Below are positions 51,978 to 61,539 of a DNA stretch of 64,000 bases, in pieces. The first letter of the stretch is position 1. Each line of letters opens with the position of its first letter. The stretch comes from QHXM01 sp963697975 (GTDB taxonomy: Bacteria; Acidobacteriota; Blastocatellia; Pyrinomonadales; Pyrinomonadaceae). The translations under genes were made by a program, and so were the position numbers. The stretch is from NCBI GenBank assembly GCA_963697975.1, contig OY969111.1, positions 2,294,001 to 2,358,000 on the forward strand, given 5' to 3'. A model generated the notes under the pieces. The model was given only the letters and a program-made list of their open reading frames with translations, had not been told where the DNA came from and ran no database searches.

Positions 51978-52676
51978 ATGAGAACACTTTTACTCTTATC
52001 GTTTCTCCTGATGTTAGTTCCGCCGGGTCACACCGGCGCGGTCGCTGATGAGGGAGCGGTGGTGGTGGTGCTCAGTTCCAAGTGGTCGAAGAGCCGACAG
52101 ACGATTGCGTTACCGCCAACCGCAACCACCGCCCCGGCTGATGCGATGATACCGGCCAATAAAAACTTCGAGCGAAACCGGAGGGCTAACGGGCCAGCAG
52201 GGGTGGCAGACCCGAACGTCGATAGCATGGACGGGCGTCGGGCGGCGATGGAAAAGAGCGTGCAGGAATCGCGTATGCCCAAGCCCAAAGCCGTAGACGG
52301 CTTCATGTACCAGGTCAAAGTCCGAAACACCAGCACAAAAGTCATTGAAGTGATGTTCTGGGAATATCAATTCAAAGAGACGGCGAATCCGGCGAACGCT
52401 GTGCGCCGACAGTTTCTTTGCGGCGTCAACATCAAGCCCGACAAAGAAAAGGAATTGCTGGCCTTCAGCTTGTCCGGCCCGAGCGACGTAATCAGCGTGG
52501 CAAGCCTCAGCAAACAATCCGGAAACCTTTTTGTCGAGAAGGTGGTAATCAATCGCGTCGAATATGCTGACGGGACGATTTGGCAGCGCAAGGATTGGAA
52601 TTTCGCCGAGATGATGCCGTCAATCAAACGCGCCATCGGAACGCCCTGGGGCGCAGAGATGTGCCGGAACCTTTAA
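51978..52676 (+). CDS. Secreted protein of unknown function
   Basis: The product is 232 residues from the ATG at 51978, with GGGAGG upstream. A signal peptide (LLLLSFLLMLVPPGHTGAVA) leads to a low-complexity region and then a beta-rich C-terminal domain. This domain includes DGFMYQVKVRNTSTKVIEVM, FWEYQFKETANPANAVRRQF and VEKVVINRVEYADGTIWQR. This end resembles a transglutaminase-free, Ig-like secreted domain, but no family is recognised. It follows the CadC-like gene by 73 bases and may be in its operon. Confidence 0.7.
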   Translation: MRTLLLLSFLLMLVPPGHTGAVADEGAVVVVLSSKWSKSRQTIALPPTATTAPADAMIPANKNFERNRRANGPAGVADPNVDSMDGRRAAMEKSVQESRMPKPKAVDGFMYQVKVRNTSTKVIEVMFWEYQFKETANPANAVRRQFLCGVNIKPDKEKELLAFSLSGPSDVISVASLSKQSGNLFVEKVVINRVEYADGTIWQRKDWNFAEMMPSIKRAIGTPWGAEMCRNL

Positions 52677-52839
52677 GGTCTGCTAATGCCCCGGTCATCA
52701 ATGAAGCGGAACAGAGTTTTTTGAGGCGGCGCATCTCAATGCCGGTTTTTTAGAGCAGTATTTATCCCAACCTGAAAAGACGATATGTTGAAGATACGGC
52801 CTCTAGCGGGTCGTTATTCAGTCATGCCCCTTAACATTT

Positions 52840-54801
52840 ATGCGCGTCAACCACAAGATACCTGCCCCCTCCACAATTAAGCCTCTTCAGTTGATACTAA
52901 CCGTGATGTTAGTATTGATATGCATTCCCTCTTTCTCTCAGGCTCAGGTGAAAGATCAAAGCCCTTCGCAAGCTCAACTGCCGCAGAAAATCGTCAGTGA
53001 AGGCATGGCCGTCGAGTTTAGTGTCGCTCCTCTCAAACCGGGAAAAGGTGGAGCGACTGTGTTGCCGGAAGGAACGGAAGCATCTGTCCGCTTCAAAATG
53101 ACAGACAGCAATACGGGTCAACCTGTGACGAACCTGCGCCCTGCGGCCTGGATTGATTTCAGGGAAGAGCCGACCGCCCCTGATGCACGGCAATGCCGCG
53201 AGAGAATCCAATCGTTTCTGCAAGCGAGTTTGACGGAGCGCCCGGACATAGACCTCAACGCTTATTTGATTCTGGCGCTGAATCAAGAGCCGAACATTTC
53301 GATCATTGATCCCATCTCAAGCTTTGGCGGCAGTAAGCTCTACACGCTGATTCCCTTAAGCAGTCCCGGCGAAGACTGGGTGATGAGCAAGGATAAGCAG
53401 AGGCTTTTCGTGACGATGCCGCTGGCCGGACAAATCGCCGTCGTGGAGACCGCTGGTTGGAAGGTGGTCAGTAATCTTGACGCCGGGGCAAAACCTACTC
53501 GCATCGCGTTACAGCATGACGAGAAATACTTGTGGGTCTCGAACGAGACGGAAGACGGCGGAGTGACGGTCATTGACTGGGCCAAGGGGAAACAGGTCGC
53601 CCGCTTTAAGACCGGGCCGGGTCATCACGATATCGCTTTGACGGATGATGATCGCTACGCCTTTGTGACGAACAGGCAAAAGGGTGTGCTCTCTGTCATT
53701 GATGTGCCCCGGCTGACTCTTATCAAAGAAGTAGAAATCGGCGCGCAGCCTTCCGCGCTGGCCTATTCTTCTTTGAGTAAAGCGGTCTATGTCACGGGTG
53801 AGAGTGATGGGACGATTGTCGCCGTCGGCGGCCCGCGCCACGAAGTATTGGCCCGCATCAAGACAAAGCCCGGCCTCTCGACCATTCGTTTCCTGCCCGG
53901 TGGCCGCTATGGCTTCGTGCTTAATCGCCAGTCGAACGTCGTCCACATTTTCGATAGCTCCACTAATCGCCTGCTTCACAACGTCCCCGTCGGGCCAGAC
54001 CCGGACCAGATCGTCTTCACCAATGATGTGGCTTACGTGCGCGCGCGCGGTAATGAGTTCGTCTCGTTGATTAATTTGTCGAGCATCGGCAAGCAAGAGA
54101 TAGAAGCGACGGTCAACCGCTTCCCCGCCGGGCAGAAAGCCCCGCAGTCATCGCCCTACACTTCAATGGCGGACGCGATGATTGTCACGCCGGATGGCGG
54201 GGCAGTGCTGGTGGCGAACCCGGCAGACAAGATGATCTATTACTACATGGAAGGCATGGCCGCGCCGATGGGAAACTTTCAGAATTACCGCCGCGACCCC
54301 AGAGCCGTGCTGACGTGGAGTCGCAGTTTGCGGGAAACAAGTCCGGGGACTTACACGACGACCGTGAAACTGGGAAGCAAGGGCAATTATGACGTTCCGT
54401 TTCTTCTGGACTCACCACGCATCGCGCATTGCTTCAACTTCACGTTGAGCGCCAATCCTGCTTATCGCTCGCAGCGCACAGTCGCCATCAAGATCGAGCC
54501 ACAGATACGGGAACAGACGGCTTACACCGGCGAAAAATATCAACTGCGCTTCAAGGTGATGGACGCACAGACCCATCAGCCTCGTTCAGAGTTGAAAGAC
54601 ATCGGTGTGCTGACTTTCCTCGCGCCCGGTATCTGGCAGCAGCGCGACGTGGCCAAGCCGCTGGGCAATGGTCTTTATGAAATAAACTTTGTTCCGCCGC
54701 AGGCTGGTGTGTACTATATCTACTTCAACAGTCGTTCGCTGGGAATTGACTTCAACCAGTTACCCAGGCTGACGATTCAAGCGACGAAGCGGGACCAATA
54801 A
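52840..54801 (+). CDS. Secreted YVTN-type beta-propeller protein
   Basis: The product is 653 residues with a signal peptide (LILTVMLVLICIPSFSQAQ). An N-terminal beta domain (about 48-120) is followed by a seven-bladed YVTN/cytochrome-d1-like propeller (about 170-470). It has repeats such as RLFVTMPLAGQIAVVETAGW, YLWVSNETEDGGVTVIDW and YAFVTNRQKGVLSVIDVP. A C-terminal Ig/FixH-like beta domain (about 545-650) ends the protein. No heme or clear metal ligand set is visible. It lies 46 bases before the SCO1-like gene, so the two are probably co-expressed. Confidence 0.85.
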   Translation: MRVNHKIPAPSTIKPLQLILTVMLVLICIPSFSQAQVKDQSPSQAQLPQKIVSEGMAVEFSVAPLKPGKGGATVLPEGTEASVRFKMTDSNTGQPVTNLRPAAWIDFREEPTAPDARQCRERIQSFLQASLTERPDIDLNAYLILALNQEPNISIIDPISSFGGSKLYTLIPLSSPGEDWVMSKDKQRLFVTMPLAGQIAVVETAGWKVVSNLDAGAKPTRIALQHDEKYLWVSNETEDGGVTVIDWAKGKQVARFKTGPGHHDIALTDDDRYAFVTNRQKGVLSVIDVPRLTLIKEVEIGAQPSALAYSSLSKAVYVTGESDGTIVAVGGPRHEVLARIKTKPGLSTIRFLPGGRYGFVLNRQSNVVHIFDSSTNRLLHNVPVGPDPDQIVFTNDVAYVRARGNEFVSLINLSSIGKQEIEATVNRFPAGQKAPQSSPYTSMADAMIVTPDGGAVLVANPADKMIYYYMEGMAAPMGNFQNYRRDPRAVLTWSRSLRETSPGTYTTTVKLGSKGNYDVPFLLDSPRIAHCFNFTLSANPAYRSQRTVAIKIEPQIREQTAYTGEKYQLRFKVMDAQTHQPRSELKDIGVLTFLAPGIWQQRDVAKPLGNGLYEINFVPPQAGVYYIYFNSRSLGIDFNQLPRLTIQATKRDQ

Positions 54802-54847
54802 ACAAGCAACACCGTCATCATCTCAGAATCTTTGCCGGAGCAAGACC

Positions 54848-55492
54848 ATGACCAACAAACTGTTTTCGTTAATCGGCGTCCTGATCGTCTGCATCTGCTG
54901 CGCCCGCTTTGAGGCAATCGCCCAGACGGGGACAACTCAGCCAGCCGCGCCACCAGCATCCGGCCAATCCGTTGAGGCAACCGGCGGACAATCACAGGCG
55001 CAAAAGTATTTTACGGATGTCGTGCTGTTGAATCAGGACAACGAGAAGATGCGTCTCTATAGCGATTTGCTGAAGGGGAAAGTGGTCATCATCAACGCCT
55101 TCTTCGCAACCTGTCAGGGTAGTTGCCTGCCGATGAATCGTAATCTGGAAAAGGTGCAGGAAGCCTTAGGCGAGCGTCTGGGTAAAGATGTCAGCATCAT
55201 CTCAATCAGTGTTGATCCAGCGGTTGATACACCAGCCAGTCTCAAAGAGTATGCGAAGAAACTTCACGCAAAACCGGGCTGGTATTTTCTGACCGGCGAC
55301 AAGAAAAACGTTGATTTAGCTCTTCACAAACTAGGCCAGTTTGTGGAGAACAAGGAGAGTCATCTCAACATTTTTATCATCGGCAATGAACGTACCGGAT
55401 TGTGGAAGAAAGCTTTCGGACTAGCCCGCAGCGATGAGATATTCAAAGTCGTCGAAAGCGTCGTCAACGATCAGCCACCAGGCGACAAGTGA
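54848..55492 (+). CDS. SCO1/SenC-family copper/thiol protein
   Basis: The product is 214 residues. A signal peptide (SLIGVLIVCICCARFEAIAQ) and a Pro/Gln-rich linker precede a thioredoxin-fold SCO domain. Copper ligands are present: C89 and C93 in FFATCQGSCLPMN, and H172 in ENKESHLNIFIIG. The ISISVDPAVDTPASLKEYAK segment is typical. SCO proteins load copper into cytochrome oxidase CuA sites or act as thiol reductants. With no oxidase nearby, the client may be the multicopper-oxidase-like protein or cytochromes downstream (inference). Confidence 0.93.
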   Translation: MTNKLFSLIGVLIVCICCARFEAIAQTGTTQPAAPPASGQSVEATGGQSQAQKYFTDVVLLNQDNEKMRLYSDLLKGKVVIINAFFATCQGSCLPMNRNLEKVQEALGERLGKDVSIISISVDPAVDTPASLKEYAKKLHAKPGWYFLTGDKKNVDLALHKLGQFVENKESHLNIFIIGNERTGLWKKAFGLARSDEIFKVVESVVNDQPPGDK

Positions 55493-55579
55493 TTTTTCTT
55501 CGCACAGCGCCATGAGCAAACAAGGGCATAAATATGGTTAACCCCGTGGAGCCAGACGCATAAAAGGCATACAAGTAAT

Positions 55580-56995
55580 TCAATTTTTCCTGAGTAACAC
55601 CGCGCCAATTCCTATTTCACCCTCGGGGAACGTGAAGCTTGATTCATCAACAAAATCGAAGTCAAACTCACCTTGCCTCAACCAAGAGAGGAAGCTGCTC
55701 CAATCGTATCGCCGCAAACTTGCAATAATTGTTCTTGTTTTTGAGTCAATATATTCTACGGAAGTCGCTTCTTCTACATCACTCTGACCCTCCCGAACCA
55801 TTATTCTTTGAGGGTAAGCATTAACGATACTCTGGGATCCTTCACCAATTTGTCGTGCCAAGCCTTGAGCATAAAAGTTTTGCATCTCTTTAGTATGGCG
55901 AGACAAGTTATACCTAATATCCTTATTAAGCTCCCATTCAGGAGTAATTATGGCAACCTCCAGAAGAAGATAATCGCCACTTTCCATGAGTTCATTCTGA
56001 ATTTGCCTTAGGAAAGTTCTTTCATATAGATCAAGATTCCCCAACGTGTTTCCGAGCAGCGAAAAAAGCGCCGGGGTGTTAATTCGCCCCATGAGTCGTT
56101 CCTTTATAAAATCCGCTCTTTCCTCAAAATCACTCAAAATGCTAAAGGGAACTTTGGCGCAGCTATGTAGAGCATGAGCGGCGTAATTGAGCAGCCCCTC
56201 GCTGATATCTACGGGAATATACTGAATTGATTTTCGCCTACGGCTAAGATGAATTACCAGTTCTCGGTCAGCTTCTGCTGAGCCAGGCCCCAGTGAGACG
56301 AAGGTCAGGATTGACCTCCCATCCTGACTTTTAATCTTATCTACCACACTTGCAAGCTGGCGCCGCATCTCAGCTTTTTGTTTAGCAGTTAAATAATCAG
56401 GCTGCCTTGCTATCGCCAGCCATTTGCGAGCGCCTTCGGTTCCAAAGAATAAAGCTCTTGTATGCCAGTTGTATGGTAATTTCTCGCCAGAAATAATGTT
56501 TACGATATACGGATCCGTTTCAATTATGAAGGCTTGTTGCTCTTGCTGGTCGGAGACTTCAGCCTGACCATCAAATAGTTCCGTGAAATGTTTAGCCACT
56601 TTTTCGGCGACTGTTTGAATGTCATTTTTTAGCGAAATATATGTCAGTCCATTCAAATCTGTGGGTAAGTGGGTCGCGTTATCCTTCACCACTACGCACC
56701 GACTTGGCCCGAGTTGCATGACAAACATGCCGAGTTCGAGTATCACGTTGTCTCGTGCCGCATTAAGCTCTGTGTTTCTCATCCACAGCCGGTCTGTACC
56801 TTTGCATATGAAGACCGCACCATCTACCTTTTTGGCTACGCGCATTAACTTATCGAAAGTTATATCCCCAGCCTGGAAAACTTCCCACCATCTTTCGACT
56901 TGAAAGTCTTTATCGCTTAACTTTTCTGCTATTGGAACGGCTAGTGCATCTTGTGTTTCGGTAGAACTTCCAATGAATATTTTTTTCGGACACAT
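55580..56995 (-). CDS. CAP12/Pycsar-type TIR domain fused to EgtD-like methyltransferase
   Basis: The product is 471 residues. Residues about 1-140 match the TIR-like domain of PF10137. KKIFIGSSTE opens it, W36/W37 and GTDRLWMRN follow, and AARDNVILELGMF carries E87, the putative NADase catalytic residue. LPTDLNGLTYI closes it. Residues about 155-471 resemble the histidine N-alpha-methyltransferase family (EgtD, Methyltransf_33). The SAM motif is VSLGPGSAEADREL (about 233-246), and GNTLGN (315-320) and DYLLLEVAI are present. It is AT-rich compared with its neighbours and opposite in direction to the flanking redox genes, suggesting transfer. Likely a stand-alone defence or signalling protein; the activity of the fusion is unknown. 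Confidence 0.8.
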   Translation of the reverse strand: MCPKKIFIGSSTETQDALAVPIAEKLSDKDFQVERWWEVFQAGDITFDKLMRVAKKVDGAVFICKGTDRLWMRNTELNAARDNVILELGMFVMQLGPSRCVVVKDNATHLPTDLNGLTYISLKNDIQTVAEKVAKHFTELFDGQAEVSDQQEQQAFIIETDPYIVNIISGEKLPYNWHTRALFFGTEGARKWLAIARQPDYLTAKQKAEMRRQLASVVDKIKSQDGRSILTFVSLGPGSAEADRELVIHLSRRRKSIQYIPVDISEGLLNYAAHALHSCAKVPFSILSDFEERADFIKERLMGRINTPALFSLLGNTLGNLDLYERTFLRQIQNELMESGDYLLLEVAIITPEWELNKDIRYNLSRHTKEMQNFYAQGLARQIGEGSQSIVNAYPQRIMVREGQSDVEEATSVEYIDSKTRTIIASLRRYDWSSFLSWLRQGEFDFDFVDESSFTFPEGEIGIGAVLLRKN

Positions 56996-57418
56996 GCAAA
57001 TTTGCCTCTCGCTTCTAGCGTGGTATAAGACGACCGTAATATCGGCTGAATGAAAGATTAGAACTCGTGTTATCTCTCAACATGAGGGCTAAAATAGTTT
57101 GCGGGCAGTCTGTGAAGTTCGGCTGATTTGTAAGGCTCCCTCCAGATAGGAAGTAACATTGAGAGATTGTTAGACCATATATCTGGTATAAAAAAATGTC
57201 AACGGGCTGTTATATCCGGTCCATCTGCAAAGGTAGCACCGCAAATCAGGACACGATTGACGCTCAAACTTTGCAAAGGTGTGTATGGCAATGTACGACT
57301 TAACTACTTATTCAACCCGACGCCTCGATAGTATTCTTTTCATCATGCTTCACTCGCGTTGTAAATTGTCACGGGCACTCTGACAAATAATTGACTGACA
57401 GGTGAGTCACCTATATTT
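56996..57418. other. AT-rich intergenic region beside the TIR fusion gene
   Basis: This 423-base stretch has a base composition lower in GC than the cluster around it and continues that of the TIR-methyltransferase gene. No coding region, tRNA or flanking direct repeat was recognised. It must hold promoters for both divergent genes; none is clear. Confidence 0.5.
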
Positions 57419-59026
57419 ATGCCCAAACAAGCATCTCTGAAATGCCTGGCCCTGTTTGTCTTTCTCCTCATTCCTCTTTTTCTCTGCACGGGTGTCTTTG
57501 CCGGGGCGACTGTTCAGGAACAACTCTCGCCGCAAGAGAAACGGGGCAAGCAGATTTATGTGCAGGGCACGAGCGCGTCGGGCAAGGAGATTCTGGCTTA
57601 TCTGGGCGACGCTTCGCTCGAAGTTCCGGCCAGCACGATGTCGTGCGCGAATTGTCATGGACTTGACGGGCAGGGCAAACCCGAAGGCGGGATCATTCCT
57701 TCAAATCTGACTTGGGAGGCATTGACCAAACCTTACGGCGTCACACACCCAACGGGGCGTAAACACCCACCTTATACAGAGCGCGGGCTTGAGCTGGCGA
57801 TCACACGCGGCGTCGATCCGGGAGGCAACAAGTTAACCAACGTGATGCCTCGCTATCAGATGTCGGGCACAGACCTGGCAGACCTCATCGCCTATCTGAA
57901 ACGTCTAGGCAAAGATCGTGACCCCGGCATCAGCGAAAGCAAGATTGTCATCGGAACAGTCGTGCCAGCAAACGGCCCTCTCTCTGAAATGGGCCAAGCC
58001 ATCAAGGCCGTGACCACAGCCTTCTTCGATGAAGTCAACAGCCAGGGGGGTATTTACAATCGACGTTTTGAAGTTAAGGCGGTCGAAACTGCCGACACGC
58101 CTCAGAATACGCGCGGGCGTGTCGAGCGCTTTCTGCAAGATGAACAGGTCTTCGCCATGACGGGCGCTTTCACTGCTGGCGCTGACAAAGAACTCGTCGC
58201 CCTGATGGAACAAAGAGAAGTGCCGCTCATTGGCCCATTCACACTCTACCCGCAAACTGGCTTTCCGCTGAACCGGCAGGTCTTCTATCTTTTCTCAGGG
58301 CTTGAGGGGCAGGCACGCGCGCTGGTTGACTTCGCTGCCAGAAAACAGCAGGGGAAAACTTCTGACATCGCTATTGTCTCTCCTCAGGATGAAAAGAACG
58401 TGAGTCTGATTGAAGCTGTCAAAGATCAGGCGAAAAAAGATGGAAGGAGCGCGGTGGAGACTTACCTGTATGCAGCCGCGCCGCCGGACGTTGCCGGAAT
58501 CGTCCCGAAAATTCGACAGAAAGGGCAGGACACGATTCTTTTCTTAGGCACAGGCGCGGCTGCAAGAGCATTTATGAAAGAGGCTGAGAAACTTCAATGG
58601 TTTCCTTCTCTGTACTTGCTGTCGTCCAGTGCCGGGAGAGAAGTGTTCGACGCACCGTCGGGCTTCAACAATAAAATATTTGTCTCTTTTCCCACCTCAC
58701 CTGCCGATCAAACGGCGGAAGGGGTCAAGGAATTTCGCGCGCTGGCTGAAAAGTACCGACTGCCTTCACAACATCTGGTCGCACAACTTTCCGCATACAG
58801 CGCGGCCAAGATATTGGTCGAGGGCTTGAAACGCGCCGGGAAGGACGTGAGCCGGGAAAAGTTGATCGCAGCCCTTGAGAGTCTCAATCGCTTTGAGACG
58901 GGCCTGACGCCCGCAATCACTTACGGACAGAACCGGCGCATCGGCGCAACCGGCGCATATGTGGTCGCAATCGATCTGGAAAAGAAGCAGTTTGTCCCGA
59001 CGAGCGAATGGATCAATATCAATTGA
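57419..59026 (+). CDS. Cytochrome c fused to a periplasmic leucine-type binding protein
   Basis: The product is 535 residues. A signal peptide (CLALFVFLLIPLFLCTGVFAGA) is followed by a class I cytochrome c domain (about 35-170). It has the heme motif C76-A-N-C79-H80 and a probable Met axial ligand in NVMPRYQM (M143 or M148). The remainder (from KIVIGTVVPANGPLSEMGQA) is a type-1 periplasmic binding protein of the Leu/Ile/Val family. No ABC transporter genes are present, so the binding domain may sense or position a small substrate for electron transfer. It forms part of the redox gene set after the SCO1-like gene. Confidence 0.9.
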   Translation: MPKQASLKCLALFVFLLIPLFLCTGVFAGATVQEQLSPQEKRGKQIYVQGTSASGKEILAYLGDASLEVPASTMSCANCHGLDGQGKPEGGIIPSNLTWEALTKPYGVTHPTGRKHPPYTERGLELAITRGVDPGGNKLTNVMPRYQMSGTDLADLIAYLKRLGKDRDPGISESKIVIGTVVPANGPLSEMGQAIKAVTTAFFDEVNSQGGIYNRRFEVKAVETADTPQNTRGRVERFLQDEQVFAMTGAFTAGADKELVALMEQREVPLIGPFTLYPQTGFPLNRQVFYLFSGLEGQARALVDFAARKQQGKTSDIAIVSPQDEKNVSLIEAVKDQAKKDGRSAVETYLYAAAPPDVAGIVPKIRQKGQDTILFLGTGAAARAFMKEAEKLQWFPSLYLLSSSAGREVFDAPSGFNNKIFVSFPTSPADQTAEGVKEFRALAEKYRLPSQHLVAQLSAYSAAKILVEGLKRAGKDVSREKLIAALESLNRFETGLTPAITYGQNRRIGATGAYVVAIDLEKKQFVPTSEWININ

Positions 59027-59659
59027 GCTGGCTATTTTGGACGCGCACTTACGGTTTCTCTTCGCCTTCGATCCTTGCCGGAATCCCGGTTGAGACGGCG
59101 AACCGGAAGCGAAATTTAAGCTGAACCCGCGAAGACAATTTTCCATAAGAATTTTCTTGACAGCCTCACAGAGCGGATGTACATTACGGTCGTTCTAAGT
59201 CTACGTTGACGAACCTCGACTCCTTCACTTGTTTCGCCAACGCTATTTACAAACCAAGGCATAGTTGAGACCCTCGTTCCCCGTCTCTCCGGTTTTTTCA
59301 AAACGGAGTTCACGGCTTCGTCTCCTGCGAGACTAGAGCCGCGAACAACTGCCGGTTTGAGTTGCTCGTTCCCTTCTTTGTTTATCCCCTTCAACCCCCA
59401 AGTTGATCCTTGCTTGTTCCAGACTCCGGCGTGGAGTTGTTACCTCATTTTCGAGAAAGCTTCTTTTCATCGGCGGCACTAGACCTGTTGTATCTGGCAC
59501 GAATGCCCGTTCGGGACTTGAAGCATTTCTCACCAACACGCAAACGCAATTGCCCAGAAACTAATTAACCTCGCAGACGCTTACTCAACCTCGCACGGCT
59601 TGGGCTTTCTTGGAGCAGGTTCTTGAAAGCTGTCTCCAATCTCAGAAGGGAACAAGGCA
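59027..59659. other. Intergenic region
   Basis: This stretch of 633 bases holds no gene I can support on either strand, no recognisable RNA and no strong hairpin. Short frames crossing it are Arg/Ser-rich and lack ribosome sites. The AGAAGGG ribosome site of the di-heme gene is at its end. Confidence 0.45.
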
Positions 59660-61387
59660 ATGAGACGACTGAAGATTTCCATTATGTTGCTGTTTCTGGC
59701 AGTTCTTGTGCTGCCGCCCGTCTTCAACCGCATTGTGCATAGCCAATCGCCAGATGTCACCGACGCTGACGAACCCACACTCTCGGCTGACGACTCTGCC
59801 AAGTTGGCGGCCTCGACCGATCAGGCCAACAAGGTTTCCAGCGACGACGAGACCGCCGCCAACGCCACTGTCGATAACGAGGGCGTCGCCGAAGGGACGA
59901 CCGACACCTTCTCTTACGACCCGGACGTAGACCCGGCTGCCGCAAGTGTCAGCAGCGAGGAGGCCGGTAAAGGGTCGGAAGCTATAATCAGATGCCCGCA
60001 TCCTCCTCCGGTCACGAATGCTCCGGCGGATTTCGATAACCACACCAACGGCGTAGTTCCGCAGGGTACGCCCGTGCCGCCGAATGTCGAGCCAACGCCG
60101 GGCAGTTTCGAGGCGGACAAGTTTATCTTTTCCATTGTTGACGAAATCGAGGATGGTCTCGGCCCAGTCTACAACGCGCAGTCCTGCCGCGAGTGTCATC
60201 AGAACCCGGTGACGGGTGCGATCAGCCAGATTAACGAACTGAGAGCCGGGCACAATCTGTACTGCGACTCTCACGGGAATTGCGGTCCCAATCCGTGCTA
60301 TAACTGCTCCACCATCTTCGTTGACGCTCCCGGCGGCTCGCTCATCAACGACCGGGGCATTCCGACCAAGAACACCAACTCGCCTCCGTTCTTCGGAGCT
60401 AAAGTGCAGGAACGCGTGCCGCCTCTCTACACGGCGAGCATCATCGGCGGCCCGCCGCTACTGGCACAAGAGAAGGTACGCACCTTCCGCACCTCCCTGA
60501 ACACGCTGGGCGACGGTTTCATCGAGGCCATCTCCAACCAGACGCTCAAAAACATCGCTCTCAATCAGTCCGCGACCACCGGCGGAGTAGTGCATGGTCA
60601 GGTCATCAAGGTGCCGGTGCTTGAAGCGCCCGGCTGTAATCCCAACATTCCTTCGACCTGTCCCAAACGCGTCGGACGTTTCGGCTGGAAGAATCAGCAC
60701 GCCAGCCTGCTCTCCTTCTCCAGCGATGCTTACCTCAACGAGATGGGCATCACGAACAGATTTACTCTCAAGGAGAACACGTCGCTTGGTCGCTCGGTGG
60801 CACCTTTCGACATATTACCCGACTCTACTTTCGTCCCGTGCGATAGCGACCCGGCGAAAGACTGCGGTGAAGACCCGGAAGAGGACATCAAGGCTTTCAC
60901 CGAGTTCATGCGTTCGACAAAGGCTCCGCCGCAAGACCCGGACATTCAGGCCGCTTTCAGCTATGACATCGCTATCGGCAAGAAGCTCTTCTCCAAGATG
61001 CCGGGCGCTGCCTTTAGCTGTAGCGTCTGCCACGTCCCGAAAATCCAGACGGCTCCGCCCTGTACTTACATCAACGCGGGGACTTTCCTTCTGCCCAATG
61101 CGCTTGGCAACAAGATCATCATGCCTTTCAGTGATTTCCTGCTGCACGACATTGGGACGGGCGACGGCATCGTCCAGAACGGCGGACAGAAAACCCGCAA
61201 CAAAGTACGGACGCCGCCGCTGTGGGGCGTTCGCACGCGCGACCGGCTCATGCACGACGGCGAGTCTCTGACCTTCCGTGAGGCGATTTTGCGTCACGCA
61301 GGCGAGGCCACGCCAGCCATCAGCGGCTTTATTGGTCTCACTGAACAGAATAAGCGTCGCTTAATCATGTACCTCGAATCGCTCTAG
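59660..61387 (+). CDS. Secreted di-heme oxidoreductase (DHOR family)
   Basis: The product is 575 residues with a signal peptide (ISIMLLFLAVLVLPPVFNRI). A long acidic, Ala/Thr/Asp-rich linker (about 30-115) precedes two heme-binding motifs, C176-R-E-C179-H180 and C454-S-V-C457-H458. Conserved segments VGRFGWKNQHASLLSFSSDA, FLLHDIGTGDG, RTPPLWGVRTRDRLMHDGES and AILRHAGEA match the DHOR/thiol-oxidoreductase (PF06537) family, which resembles MauG/CcpA peroxidases. An additional Cys-rich insertion (CDSHGNCGPNPCYNC) follows the first heme site. It probably handles periplasmic electrons with the cytochrome fusion and copper proteins nearby. Confidence 0.9.
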   Translation: MRRLKISIMLLFLAVLVLPPVFNRIVHSQSPDVTDADEPTLSADDSAKLAASTDQANKVSSDDETAANATVDNEGVAEGTTDTFSYDPDVDPAAASVSSEEAGKGSEAIIRCPHPPPVTNAPADFDNHTNGVVPQGTPVPPNVEPTPGSFEADKFIFSIVDEIEDGLGPVYNAQSCRECHQNPVTGAISQINELRAGHNLYCDSHGNCGPNPCYNCSTIFVDAPGGSLINDRGIPTKNTNSPPFFGAKVQERVPPLYTASIIGGPPLLAQEKVRTFRTSLNTLGDGFIEAISNQTLKNIALNQSATTGGVVHGQVIKVPVLEAPGCNPNIPSTCPKRVGRFGWKNQHASLLSFSSDAYLNEMGITNRFTLKENTSLGRSVAPFDILPDSTFVPCDSDPAKDCGEDPEEDIKAFTEFMRSTKAPPQDPDIQAAFSYDIAIGKKLFSKMPGAAFSCSVCHVPKIQTAPPCTYINAGTFLLPNALGNKIIMPFSDFLLHDIGTGDGIVQNGGQKTRNKVRTPPLWGVRTRDRLMHDGESLTFREAILRHAGEATPAISGFIGLTEQNKRRLIMYLESL

Positions 61388-61424
61388 GCGCATCACGTTC
61401 TTAAGAGCGCGAGGGCACTTTGAG

Positions 61425-61465
61425 TTTGAGAGGTCGTTCAAGATTTTCCTGAACGACCTCTCAAA
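61425..61465 (+). terminator. Hairpin terminator after the di-heme gene
   Basis: TTTGAGAGGTCGTTCA pairs perfectly with TGAACGACCTCTCAAA over a 9-base loop, 37 bases after the stop codon. There is no long U-run, so efficiency is uncertain. Confidence 0.75.
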
Positions 61466-61539
61466 CCGCTCGCCGACTGCGTGTCGGTGCAGGCGATGGC
61501 TATGAAACTGACTTTCGCGCGCTCTTGCACAAAGAGCGC

